DNA of 64,000 bases from Phytophthora sp. 'mugwort' (lineage: Eukaryota; Oomycota; Peronosporomycetes; Peronosporales; Peronosporaceae). The position numbers and the translations under genes were made by a program. The number at the start of each line of letters is the position of its first letter. The stretch's first letter is position 1. Shown one piece after another: positions 1 through 10,400 of the stretch. Under the pieces are notes generated by a model. That model made no database searches. It saw nothing but the letters and a program-made list of their open reading frames with translations, and was not told where the DNA came from. The stretch is from assembly GCA_033558025.1 (NCBI GenBank), contig JAUCEF010000014.1, forward strand, positions 3,782,001 to 3,846,000, written 5' to 3'.

Positions 1-225
1 TTTCACAGTGGCTGTTATTAGATTGGTTAATATTTGTTTAAATTTAGCTCTGATTGGTGCAAATTTAGTGCGTTCGTCTCCTTTATCGAATGGTGGTCGT
101 TGCGTTTCATTTTGACTTCTACCGACTGCGTGATGCCCGCTCGAAGACACACTACCCTTCTGAGCATTTCATATTCTGCCGCATAGCCCGAAGAGGACAG
201 CCTTGCTCACGCTTCCAAGCCTATC

Positions 226-1532
226 ATGCCGAACTTAACAAAAGATCAACGCCGCCGCATCATCGACAACCTCCTCCGGTACAGCCAAGACGGTGTTCTG
301 CCTCGTGGTGCAATTTCAAAGGAGGCGGAGAAGGTGGGGCGTTCCAACTCTGCTGTTGGTAAGATATGGGACCGCTATGCTCAGATGGACGTGTCAAGTG
401 GTGTGGGAGAGTGGAAGAGTCGGATAGCTGCGAATTCGGGTAGGAAGCGACGTGACCGAGGCGGAGTACGCGACCGTATTCGCGAGGTCCCGATCAAAGA
501 CCGGCGGCCTATACGACGCTTGGTGGAAGCCTCTGGCCTCTCTACGCACATGATCACGTGTCTACTTCGCGAGGACATCTTGAAGCGCTGGTCCGGGCGC
601 ATCAAGCCTTCATTGAGTGCGAAGAACAAGCTAAAACGTCTCAAATATGCTATCCCTTTCATAGACGAAGAGAACCTTCAGTTCGATTGCATGTATGACA
701 TTGTAGACATAGATGAGAAATGGTTCTACAAGGACATCAACAAGCGGTCTTACCTCGTGTTTGAAGACGATGTTCCGTATAGGAGCCGCCGAAGCAAACA
801 CTTCATGCCGAAGACCATGTTTCTTGCGGCCGTTGCGCGACCAAGGTATGAATTGTATAAAATAATATTATCTATAATGGAACGAATTTTAAAAATTGAT
901 TGTCCAGCAGGTACAACCGGGAAGGCAAGCTGATATGGGACGGAAAGATCGGTGTTTGGCCACTGACAGAAGAATTCGTCGCGCAGAGCCGTAGCCGATA
1001 CGGTGACAGAGGGGATGTATGCGTGCGCAACATCGAGTCTGTAACAAGAATTGTGTACAAACAGTTCTTGATCGACGACGTGATCCCAGTAATTAGGCGC
1101 AGTAGCCGCGGCGAGACAAGGACAGGACTATCCTGATTTAGCAGGACAATGCCAAGCCTCACGTGTCACCCTTCGACCCTGACATTGTGGCTGCTGGGAC
1201 AGAGGGCGGCTGGCATATCCATTTAATTTTTCACACCGACAAGCCATCAATGGGGTCAAGGCTCGCATCGAATCGGTGGAAACGGCATACGCAAACTTTG
1301 ACGACGTAACATTAGATAACGTATCCTCACGCTTTAGAAGTGCATGGAGTGCATACTTCGAGCAGGTGGTGGCAATGACTACAAGCTTCCTCATATGGGT
1401 GAGCGAAACTCAGAAGAGAAGGCAACCTCCCCGTCAGTATTACCTGCGACAGAGTCGCTTTCGAAAATGCTGTTGAGATTCTCCGGAAGGCAAACAGCCC
1501 CAGTGTGATGTTCCTCCGTCCTTCAGGCACTA
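226..1532 (+). pseudogene. Degenerate Tc1/mariner-type transposase
   Basis: A transposase-like reading frame starts at the ATG at 226 with a helix-turn-helix-like N-terminus (DQRRRIIDNLL, then PRGAISKEAEKVGRS). The first catalytic acidic motif is seen as DIDEKWF near 700-720. After a small intron-like gap the frame resumes with DGKIGVWP near 940. The second catalytic motif QDNAKPH lies near 1140. The C-terminal region is split over two frames between about 1270 and 1530, and the segment where the third acidic residue should lie (about 1200-1240) is eroded. The motif order fits the IS630-Tc1-mariner superfamily as found in oomycetes. Several frameshifts and stops make it inactive. A relative in the opposite orientation lies at 57414-59400. 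I could not identify terminal inverted repeats; the left end may be close to the window edge. Confidence 0.8.
846..910 (+). other. Candidate 65-bp GT-AG intron in the transposase relic
   Basis: The transposase frame breaks after the motif FLAAVARPR. It resumes in register if 65 bases starting GTATGAATTG and ending GTCCAGCAG are removed, which restores the Tyr-Asn-Arg codons. The segment is AT-rich and in the size range of oomycete introns. It could also be a later insertion that happens to end in AG. Confidence 0.45.
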
Positions 1533-1739
1533 ATTAATACCCTCTTAAACAGATACTTTTCTAATATCGTTTTTCAATCCCACGATTCGACCTATGAGAC
1601 CATCATATTGCTAATCCATCATTTCCGAACAGAGGAAGTAATAACATTGAGACGGCGCAAAACAAAATCGTAATTTCTAATGTATTAAATCGCGTTAAGA
1701 ACATTCGAGCCTGAGTTTTTTCCCTCGTGGAGCTGTCTA

Positions 1740-2700
1740 TTCACAAGAACACAAGCGGATCGAAATGGAGCACGCGAGGACGCAGCCTCGGACGTCGAAG
1801 AAGAGCACTTCGGGTCGACTGCGAGCTCAGAGGATCCTGTCGCGCATGTCGAGATCGACGAAGCGGTGGCTGAGCACATTGATACGGTGCTGGGTGTACT
1901 GTGCTATGAGAAGCGCTGCATCGAAAACCGAGCAGAGGCGACGACGACGTTCCTCACCGGTTACATGAAGATGAACAAGTACTACTGCCAGCGAACCAGC
2001 TTGAGCAGCGCTAGCAACGTGCTTTGGGCTCTCAGAGGACGGTCAACGTCACCGATCTACAGGTGCTAGGACGCGCTATTCGTACGTCCTGCCTCTCGCT
2101 GGATCTGTCTGCCGGACAGCTTTCCAGACCGTGTTCAACGTTAGCAACGACACCATCACACAGTACGGCGTTAAGACTGATTTTGTTTTGCTAAAGGCAA
2201 TAAGACTGATAATGTTTTGTTTCCAGGTATCGTAACCCAAGTGAAGAGGGGAGAGTTTGCGTGCCTGCACACGGCAATGATCCAGAGTTACCAACTCTTT
2301 GAGATGTGCTCTGAGGAGCTTGGTAAGGTACACTGCCGAAAGCGGCCAAGTGGCGATGCAGTCATTCAGGACTTGCTGAAGGGGTGTGTGGCAAAGACTT
2401 TAAGTGCTGAGGAAACTGCGAGTTGTGAACAAGCTTCAAGAAGCTGGATCCCCACCACCACCACCATCACCAAACAAAGAGAAGATCCACGACATCCACA
2501 AAAAGGTGCTGCAGTATGTCCCGCCGGATCTGCGTAGTGACGCGCTCTACATTGTTCCCAACGACCTGCATAAGAAGAAGTAGCAGCTACGAAACGATCT
2601 CGGCGACAGAAGTCTTCGCAGGGTAATAAGCGTGCGGCACCGACGACGGCAGAATGTCGCAAGAGGCAAACCATGGCAAGTGAGCAGCAGTAGTGTGTCA
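1740..2700 (+). pseudogene. Decayed ORF of a probable dispersed repeat family
   Basis: Coding-like pieces occur in several frames. An acidic stretch followed by VLGVLCYEKRCIENRAE lies at about 1760-2040. A segment near 2080-2160 reads YSYVLPLAGSVCRTAFQ followed by VFNVSNDTITQY. A further piece at about 2480-2680 contains LQYVPPDLRSDALYIVPND and LRNDLGDRSLRRV. The Cys-Arg-x-Ala-Phe pattern reminds me of ORFs in oomycete transposon-like families, but I cannot name the family. An intron-like break ends at TTTCCAG near 2226. Stops and frame changes show it is not a working gene. Confidence 0.3.
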
Positions 2701-3264
2701 GCAAATCTAGCAGCAAACCAAAATCAGTCTTAACGCCACGATTACGTATGGACACGCGAATCTTGATGTGGTACACATAAATGTTTTCTATTAGATTTTG
2801 AACGTATAATCGTCGTTTTGACGGTGCTCGAGCTCGATTCAAGACAAAAAAGTGCAGAAACGGATTCTACGCCTCGAGTTACGCCTTATAAGCCGAAGAA
2901 GCAAAAAAAAAACTTTTTTAAATTGACTTTACCTGCTGCGCGCCAACCTTCGTCCTGAGCGATCTAAGTGTGATCTGAAGTCGTATGATAGCTTGAAAAA
3001 TGAAGCTAAGAGATCGAAGCACGTCCTACACCTAATTACTCGAGACGCGCAATTAGGCATTAAGACCGAAAACGTTTTGCGTCGTCTCAATTAAGACTAT
3101 TCATACATTTACGGATATAGGCAATACGTAATACACCTCAGCAATTACTTTCAAGTTCGCAATCTGTGTGATCCACACCACATGACCATTGTAATGTGGA
3201 CTACGTAATTAGATTTACTTTATGTCACTTCCCTTTTTGCCTCAGAGAAAGTCGTTGTCAAAAG
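2701..3264. other. Intergenic, upstream of TAF2
   Basis: No convincing coding sequence. The stretch is AT-rich with homopolymer runs near 2905-2920. A pyrimidine-rich segment (TCACTTCCCTTTTTG) about 40 bases before the TAF2 ATG could be an oomycete-type initiator. That last point is a guess from position and composition. Confidence 0.4.
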
Positions 3265-6200
3265 ATGATCGGTGACTTCGAGTACCTGCAGCAGCGCGTG
3301 GCGCTCCGCGTGGACGTCATGCGTCGCCACGTGGTGGGCGTGGCCGAGGTGGTGCTGGCCCCCCGAGCTGGCGAGCTACGCGTGCTGCGACTACACGCTC
3401 GGCAGCTGAAGGTGCACAGCGTGCACATCGACGGTGTCCAGGTTAACTTCGAGCAACTTAACTTTCTGGGCGAGATCGTGGACGAGAACTACCGTGATTT
3501 AACTACTTTTGACTTATTCTATCGCGGTGCCATCGTGGCCTCGAAAGAGGGCGAACTCATTGTTGAGATCCCAAGGGACGTAGCCTTCCAAGAAGACGAG
3601 GAAGACTCCGAGGACTCGAGCAACTTAAGAGATCAAGAAGTGGAAAAAGACGACGATGACGAAGAGACTGAAGTTGGTACTAAAAAAGAACAAAAGTTGG
3701 TACTCGATGCCTGGGACCTCGACCGCCTCCCCAAGAGCTCCACAGGCTTCAAGCCTGTCGTTGTCCGGATCGAGTACGAAATTGATGAACCTACCGGAGG
3801 CCTGAGGTTCGTACTACCAGATGAACAGTACCAGCCCAAGAGGAGTCCTCATATGTACACTTACTGTGGACCTTTTGGTGGTCTCTGTGACGGGGCACGC
3901 TCGTGGATGCCGTGCCGTGACACACTGAGAGACGCCTGCACCTTCAGAATTGAGCTGACAGTTCCGGACTGGTGTGTGGCTGTCTGCAGTGGACAAATGG
4001 TGCAGCAAGTGTTAAATCCGGATACGGACGCAGACGGAGTACAGTGGAGGACATTTAGATACGTGGTGAATCCTAAAACCAATTGCTCGTCGATTGGCTT
4101 TGCAGTCGGACCTTTTAGACTGTACGTGCCGCCGGAGATGCCCAGAATGACGCACTTTGCTCTGCCAGAATGTTTTGAAGATCTGGTATACTGTACGTCC
4201 AAGTTGGCTTCGGCAATGACGTACTTTGAACGCGCATTGGGAGCTTCGTACCCGTTCAAGACGTACCAGCAGGTGTTTGTGGAAGATCTGCCCGATCAGC
4301 TGCAATATATTGCTGGAGGAGCTGTTTTGGATCAGAACTTGCTGCATGGACCGCGGATTATTGATCGCGAATTACCCTCGCATTTGGCACAAGTGAAGGC
4401 GCTTGTGGGCAGCTGGATTGGCGGTGCTGTTGGAATTCAAAGTACTAAGGACGCGTGGGTGTTGATTGGTGTAATTGGACATCTTGTCAATACATATGTG
4501 CGCTCCATCTACGGCGAGGAGGAGTATGGCTATCGTATTCAGTTGGCGATGGATGCATTGACAACGATGGAGTTGACGACAGATCAGCAGTCTCCGGCAT
4601 TGCTGTCATCGGAGGTGGACGTGTATTCAGAGTACGATCCATTGTCGCTGACGCTTCTTGAAGTAAAGGCACCTCTTGTGTTGCATATGATTGAGCAGCG
4701 CGTCGGCCCAAAGCATTTGAGCATCGCTATTCAACGTGCTGTGTCTGGTGGAGGCGCAATTGCTGCAGCTAGTACCGGTGCTGCTAGTGGTGGAGGTGAT
4801 GCTCTGAACAATGGTGAAGGGAACAAGGACGAAGAGAGCAGCAAGAATAATGAAGACAAGAAGAGTGCAGATGAAGAAGGAGGTGAACCAGGTGGCGAAA
4901 ATGCTACTGGTGGCGCATCTGGGAAGGCAGGAAACGGTGCAGCTTCATTAGAGCCTCTGACGACGCTATCGTTTCTCAAGACGGTGAAGACGATTGCAGG
5001 TGCTGCAGGTCAGGACCTCACCAAATCGTTTCTCACGTCGTGGATTATTGAGCCTGGAATGCCCTTCTTTACAGTCGGGTATTGGTACAATCGTAAGCAG
5101 ACACAGGCAGAAGTGGTTTTGCAGCAGGAAATCCCTCCTGGTGGGAAGCTCTATACAGGTCCTATCACAATCACGATCGTCGAGGATACTAGCGAGTACA
5201 CGTACCAGAAGCGCATCGAGCACAAACGGCACAAATTCGACTTCCCGTGCCACTCGAAGGTCCGAAAGAAACGACGAAAACGCCAGGGACTTGCAGACCC
5301 GGATGATTCGGTCTCTGTTGGTGGTCCAGGCATGGGCTTGAATGATACGCCAGTTTTCTGGGTGAAAATTGACACCGGTTGTGCTTGGCTACGGCACGTA
5401 GTGATGCACCAGCCGGATTTCAACTGGATGGAGCAGCTTCTTTCAGACAAGAAGGTTGGCTCGCGTGTGCATGCTGCCCGAGCGCTGGCATTGTTTCATC
5501 GTCCTCATGAAAAGCCGAACGTGATGTCGTGCCGTGTGCTCACTGAGTGCATGAGTGGTCTGACGACTCATTCGCGACGTTTACGTGCCGAAGCTGCTCA
5601 ATCACTTGGCATTTGGCAATCAATTCACGCACCTCTCACTAACGCCAACACTCAGCTCCCCATTTGGAAGGCTATGCACAATCTTGTGCGCATTTTCAAA
5701 GAGCATTTCTTTGATCGAGCGACGGATATGCCGCTGCCCAACTACTTTTTACCGTCTGGTGGTAAGGTTATCCTTGAAGCTTTAGGTGCACAACAAGCAT
5801 CGATTTCTAGCAAGCAGATTCAGGTCCAAGACTATGCTGCTGGCGAGTATGAGATCAAGAAGAGTATCCCCAAGGCGCTGGCTATGATTCGTGCTCAAAA
5901 CGGCAAGTCACCTCCCGAGATTGAAACGTTTTTGTTGCAGCTTCTCACTGAGAATGACAATTCGAAAAATTACGTGGAAATGGACGATCAGTCTCAAGTG
6001 GCTGACGACTGCTACTACCTTGGCAACCTCGTGCTTTCGCTCTCCGTGTTGAGTTTGGATCGTCCAGCGCGCTCAGACGATGGCGATGCTGTTGTGGTGC
6101 GCGAGATCCTGCGTTACCTGCACTATGATCAGGTGCAGCCTAGCTACAACAAGACCATTACTGTGTGCTGCCTCGAGGCGCTGTGTAACCTAGTCTTAGC

Positions 6201-7140
6201 TGGCCGCTGTGACGAGAAGCTGGTGAATTTCCATTCGTTTGCGTCGCCAAAGCACTCCAATGTCGTCCGCAAAGCTGCAATCGAAACTATCCTTCGTCTG
6301 TATTTCGCTGAAGACCCCAACGGTCCAACACTTGAAGACGGCAATTCTTCGTCAATGGGAATGAATTTCTCTGTCGGTTCAAACACGCACCAGAAAACTA
6401 GGACATCAACTCGGGGCCCAACCTCTTTACTAACAAACAGTTATGGAGCGACGGCAGCAATGCTATGGGTGTGTGAACTGTTGAAGGCAGAACAATCTCC
6501 CGGAATCCGCTTGTTTGCTGTTCAAGTGTGTCTGAACTGCATGCGCGGGTTCCCGCCTAGTGTGGGGAAAGAGGTGCTGGCCACATGGGATCACAGCTAC
6601 ACGCTAGGACTGATGAATTATATCGAGATGAAGGAGCCAACGTCGTTCGTTCTCAAGAGCCCAGAGAAGGACAAAGTATTGGAATTGTTTGATCGCCCCA
6701 ATCTGAGCAAACTTCGTGATGACAGCAGCTCAGCAAAACGCATCATTGAGGAGCTGTGGAATCTCATGAATGCGACGGCTGCGATGGACCAGAGACTGCG
6801 TGTAGCGCTCATTGTGCTGTACCGGAAGGTGTGGGGCGAAACGACTCCTATCGCTGTGGCGCATATTGTCCAGGACAAAGCTGCGAATTGGGCTGGTGGC
6901 TATGAGAGTCTTCGACTTATGATGGAGGAGAGCAAGAACCGTATGTTGATGAGTGGTGGACGTGCTGGAACGAACGCTCCTGACGCCAGCAACGGACTGG
7001 GCCGAAAGCCAGATGACGATCGGAAACGAGGCTTTTCGTCAACAGCCAGCAGTCCGGCCCATGCTGCGCTCGAGCAGTTCCGTGGCAAGAAGTTCAAGTT
7101 CAAAATGGGCGATACAACCTTCCGATCGCACAAGCTGTAG
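3265..7140 (+). CDS. TAF2: TFIID subunit 2 (TAF2-like)
   Basis: The product of 1,291 residues matches TAF2, the TFIID subunit with an M1-aminopeptidase-like fold that helps recognise core promoters. The N-terminal beta domain is recognisable, with CGPFGGLCDGARSWMPC near residue 200-215, which corresponds to the conserved Trp-x-Pro-Cys region. The LVGSWIGG motif near residue 380 stands where catalytic M1 peptidases have their gluzincin region, but no HExxH zinc motif is present, as expected for TAF2. A Gly/Ala/Glu/Lys-rich low-complexity insert spans about residues 492-562. HEAT-like helical sequence fills the C-terminal half, and the last residues are basic. The frame is open upstream to a GTG at 3196, but the first ATG is at 3265, where family similarity begins soon after. 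Single exon, convergent with the UBR ligase gene. Well supported. Confidence 0.9.
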   Translation: MIGDFEYLQQRVALRVDVMRRHVVGVAEVVLAPRAGELRVLRLHARQLKVHSVHIDGVQVNFEQLNFLGEIVDENYRDLTTFDLFYRGAIVASKEGELIVEIPRDVAFQEDEEDSEDSSNLRDQEVEKDDDDEETEVGTKKEQKLVLDAWDLDRLPKSSTGFKPVVVRIEYEIDEPTGGLRFVLPDEQYQPKRSPHMYTYCGPFGGLCDGARSWMPCRDTLRDACTFRIELTVPDWCVAVCSGQMVQQVLNPDTDADGVQWRTFRYVVNPKTNCSSIGFAVGPFRLYVPPEMPRMTHFALPECFEDLVYCTSKLASAMTYFERALGASYPFKTYQQVFVEDLPDQLQYIAGGAVLDQNLLHGPRIIDRELPSHLAQVKALVGSWIGGAVGIQSTKDAWVLIGVIGHLVNTYVRSIYGEEEYGYRIQLAMDALTTMELTTDQQSPALLSSEVDVYSEYDPLSLTLLEVKAPLVLHMIEQRVGPKHLSIAIQRAVSGGGAIAAASTGAASGGGDALNNGEGNKDEESSKNNEDKKSADEEGGEPGGENATGGASGKAGNGAASLEPLTTLSFLKTVKTIAGAAGQDLTKSFLTSWIIEPGMPFFTVGYWYNRKQTQAEVVLQQEIPPGGKLYTGPITITIVEDTSEYTYQKRIEHKRHKFDFPCHSKVRKKRRKRQGLADPDDSVSVGGPGMGLNDTPVFWVKIDTGCAWLRHVVMHQPDFNWMEQLLSDKKVGSRVHAARALALFHRPHEKPNVMSCRVLTECMSGLTTHSRRLRAEAAQSLGIWQSIHAPLTNANTQLPIWKAMHNLVRIFKEHFFDRATDMPLPNYFLPSGGKVILEALGAQQASISSKQIQVQDYAAGEYEIKKSIPKALAMIRAQNGKSPPEIETFLLQLLTENDNSKNYVEMDDQSQVADDCYYLGNLVLSLSVLSLDRPARSDDGDAVVVREILRYLHYDQVQPSYNKTITVCCLEALCNLVLAGRCDEKLVNFHSFASPKHSNVVRKAAIETILRLYFAEDPNGPTLEDGNSSSMGMNFSVGSNTHQKTRTSTRGPTSLLTNSYGATAAMLWVCELLKAEQSPGIRLFAVQVCLNCMRGFPPSVGKEVLATWDHSYTLGLMNYIEMKEPTSFVLKSPEKDKVLELFDRPNLSKLRDDSSSAKRIIEELWNLMNATAAMDQRLRVALIVLYRKVWGETTPIAVAHIVQDKAANWAGGYESLRLMMEESKNRMLMSGGRAGTNAPDASNGLGRKPDDDRKRGFSSTASSPAHAALEQFRGKKFKFKMGDTTFRSHKL

Positions 7141-7403
7141 AAAGTATCACTTCAATACAATAACTGCTTACCCATAATGATTGTATTGGATTACTTTATA
7201 ACTACTACTGCTATTTACTACCTACTACCTGTGCTACTGTAGAAAATACTACTCCGTAGTATTTTTATTTGTTGTTGATAAAAGTAAAAAGTGGCAATTT
7301 AATGCCAAATCCTAAAAGGACGCAGTTATGGTTTGAAGATTGTTTTTATTTTGTTATTCCTGGCTATCCTATCTATGCCAGTCAAGCTTGACGCTCCCTC
7401 TGC
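7141..7403. other. Convergent 3' ends of TAF2 and UBR ligase
   Basis: 263 bases separate two stop codons facing each other. The sequence is AT-rich with a tandem-like TACTACTAC tract around 7200-7260. Both 3' UTRs must lie here and may overlap. Confidence 0.5.
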
Positions 7404-10400
7404 TCAGTAATAGTTATTGCGAATATACTGGTCCGAGGTGCGGCGATTGCGTGCAACCTCGTTAGCCAGCTGATGATTCGCATACAGAGCCTGCAGCGCC
7501 TTCATGCGCTTGGCATTCAAGTACAGCGGCCGACCACGACGCACATTAATGTCTTCTTCCCCAAACATGTCGAGGTATGGCGATCCAAAATACGAACTCC
7601 GCGGTCCAAACACGAGCAACACTGACGACGACCTCATGAGGAAAAAAAGCCCAACCCCAGCGCCACACGTGATGGCGTGGTGTGTGCAAGCCCCCATGCC
7701 ATCACTGCGTCGTCGACAACACTCAGTTCCAGCACACAGAACCTGCTCACACACGAGGCAAATAGCCGGGTTCTCGACTGTCTTCCACGTCTGTTTACAC
7801 TTGCTTTTGCCCAGCACTTCTGAGTGCAGATCCGTGTACGACGCTGCGAGTTTCACCAGTCGGATATTCGCAAAATAAAACAACTTCTTGTGCTGCTGCG
7901 CGTCCAGTGTCAACCGTAGTGGAAGCTTCGGAATCTCCCGTAAATTGCTTCGAGTGAGTAATTTTTCCCACTCGACAGCGGCATTTTCACTCACTTTTTC
8001 TTCATTCGTAACGAATTTCTCAAGTGCAGCGACAAGTGGGTCGATCTGACCGTGTTGCTTGTAACGGACTTGTAACTCATCGGATACAGCGGCACTTGTA
8101 GGACGAATACGAAGCTCACGCGCAGCCCGTAGCAGATACTCGACAAGTGCTTCATCCGCCAATAATTGAGTCAGTCGCGGTAGTCCCAATTGCTGACACA
8201 TGTCGTGATAATTGGTGCTCAGCCGCAAGGAACTCACAAAGTTGGCACTCCATGACGCATCTGGATCCTGTTCACCTCGGAAAAATGCTCGACACAGTAG
8301 TGTCACCTGGCGCATAAATGCTAAGCATGACGACTTAAAAAGAAGCTGGAGCTGTCGGCCTCGAGGGGCTGGACGTCGACTTAGAGCACCCGTTGCATCA
8401 TCCTCTTCCTCGTCTTGATCAATAGCGACAACCAACTTGACGCCAGCTTCTTGTGCGAGGCGCTCCATGAGTATTTCAAGTCCACGCTGCATCTCTTCCA
8501 TTTGTTCCGAGGATGCGTCATCGTTCGCTGCTGAACATCTTCCCTCTGCTTCGTTATATTCTTCTTCAAGACAATCGTCTTCATCTTCAGCTTCCACTTG
8601 AGCAAGCTGGATAAGTACTTGGGCCATGTGCAAGACACACAACGACCGGATCGTGAGTAGAATATCCGCCTTGGTCGTCAACATACTGCTACAGATAGCC
8701 ACACAAAGGTAGAACAAATCCTGGCCTAGGATCGGTTGTCCCAACTGGAGTGGAGGGCCCAGTGTCAACGTCTCCAGCCACTGTTCGGACGAGAGAGAAA
8801 GTCGAAGATTTTGCGCAATAGGAAAGCACATACTCCGGTAGAATCCTTGACGACGATCTTGGAAAATCAACGGGACACGTCGCAATGAACGAAGCAAAAC
8901 GTTCAATTTGCTGTCATCTTTGGGTGTAAATTGATCCACTTGCGGGTCCAACGCTTCCGGTAGTGAAACAGCGACACGTGTTTTCAGGCATGGGACCGCT
9001 GGATTCAGAATATTGGTGATTCTTAACGATGAAAACGAAGACGCAGCTGTAGCAGGTCCCGTGCCTCCATTATTCCGGATCGCAGAACTTGATCGCCAGA
9101 CGGACTTTTTGTTAATGTACTTGGACGAAGCTGTATACGCTTCAAGCGAGTAAATAGCAGAAGAAATGCCACTTAATTGAGTGCTTGTGATCGTCGAGGC
9201 CACAGATGACCAGATTAAATGAGTCAATTGTGGTCCTGTCGAGAAGAACCCTTTCTTAAGAGCATTCATTGCCGTCGCAAGCTGAGTCATTTCCGGTTGG
9301 AAACGCAGCATTGCCTCCAAAAACGAGACGGCAAACTGATTCATCGCGCGAATCTCATCCTGACGCTGTAAAAGGCTCTGTTCGTCTCCATCTTCGTCAT
9401 CACTTATGCTCTCAGCTTGTGGAGCTAGTGCCTCCAATCGACGTGGCAGTCCCTCCGACAACCATGATAAAATACTGGATGTGTCTTGTTTAGACTGGAA
9501 TACTCGTTCCATGGCGTCCCGGTCGCGTTGCTGGTCTGCTGACGTCAAGACTGGACAAATTGGCAGACATGGCACAAGCATAGAGCTGAGCGCTTGACAT
9601 AACGGGCAGAGAAACTCGCCAAAATGTGCATCGAAAGCGATATTTGTCTGACTGTGCTCGAGATTGAAGCGAGACTGCGCCTTCACTGACTCAAAGTATT
9701 TCTGCCAGCAATGTAAATGTACAGCGTGGCCACACAACGACAAATGAATCTGCGGAGGGAACGCTGGTGACCCTTTCGTGGAGGATGAGGTGTCAATACT
9801 ATTATTGCTGTCAGCCACAGCAGTCTCCACGTCTCCAGGGAGATTTTCCAGCGCGTGGGCATTAACCCGACTCATCTGAGCATGACCAATATACATAATT
9901 GGCTCGTCTTTCTCTTTTTGCGAGCAGATAATGCAGTCTGGCGGTGGTGGAGGCCGGTAGACAATTGTATGGCCTGGTAGTTCATGATTCGGGTCGTCTA
10001 AGTCCATATTAAACTTCCCGCCGACTCCAGATCCACCTGAATCATCCTCATCTTCATCTTCGTCGTCCATCTCCGCAAAAACATTGGACTGTGCAAATGC
10101 CTTTTGACGGGCCATCATCGCCGCGATAGCGCGTTGTTGGTGAAGTTTCTTAAGTTCAACCTTCGACATACCGTTCTCGGCCACCAATTCCTCATGTTTT
10201 TTCATCCCGCTCCAGACCTTGAGCTCAACATACGCATGAATGACACGGTCTAGACCTGCCAATTCATTTAAAATCCAATAAATGGCCGAAATCGTCGATT
10301 TGGAGGTCTCAAAATCATGTTTTACCATATCTTTCGAAAGTGCCACTAGCAATGCCACAATACTCAGATCTTTGACCTCACTCATGTCACCTTGATCGCT

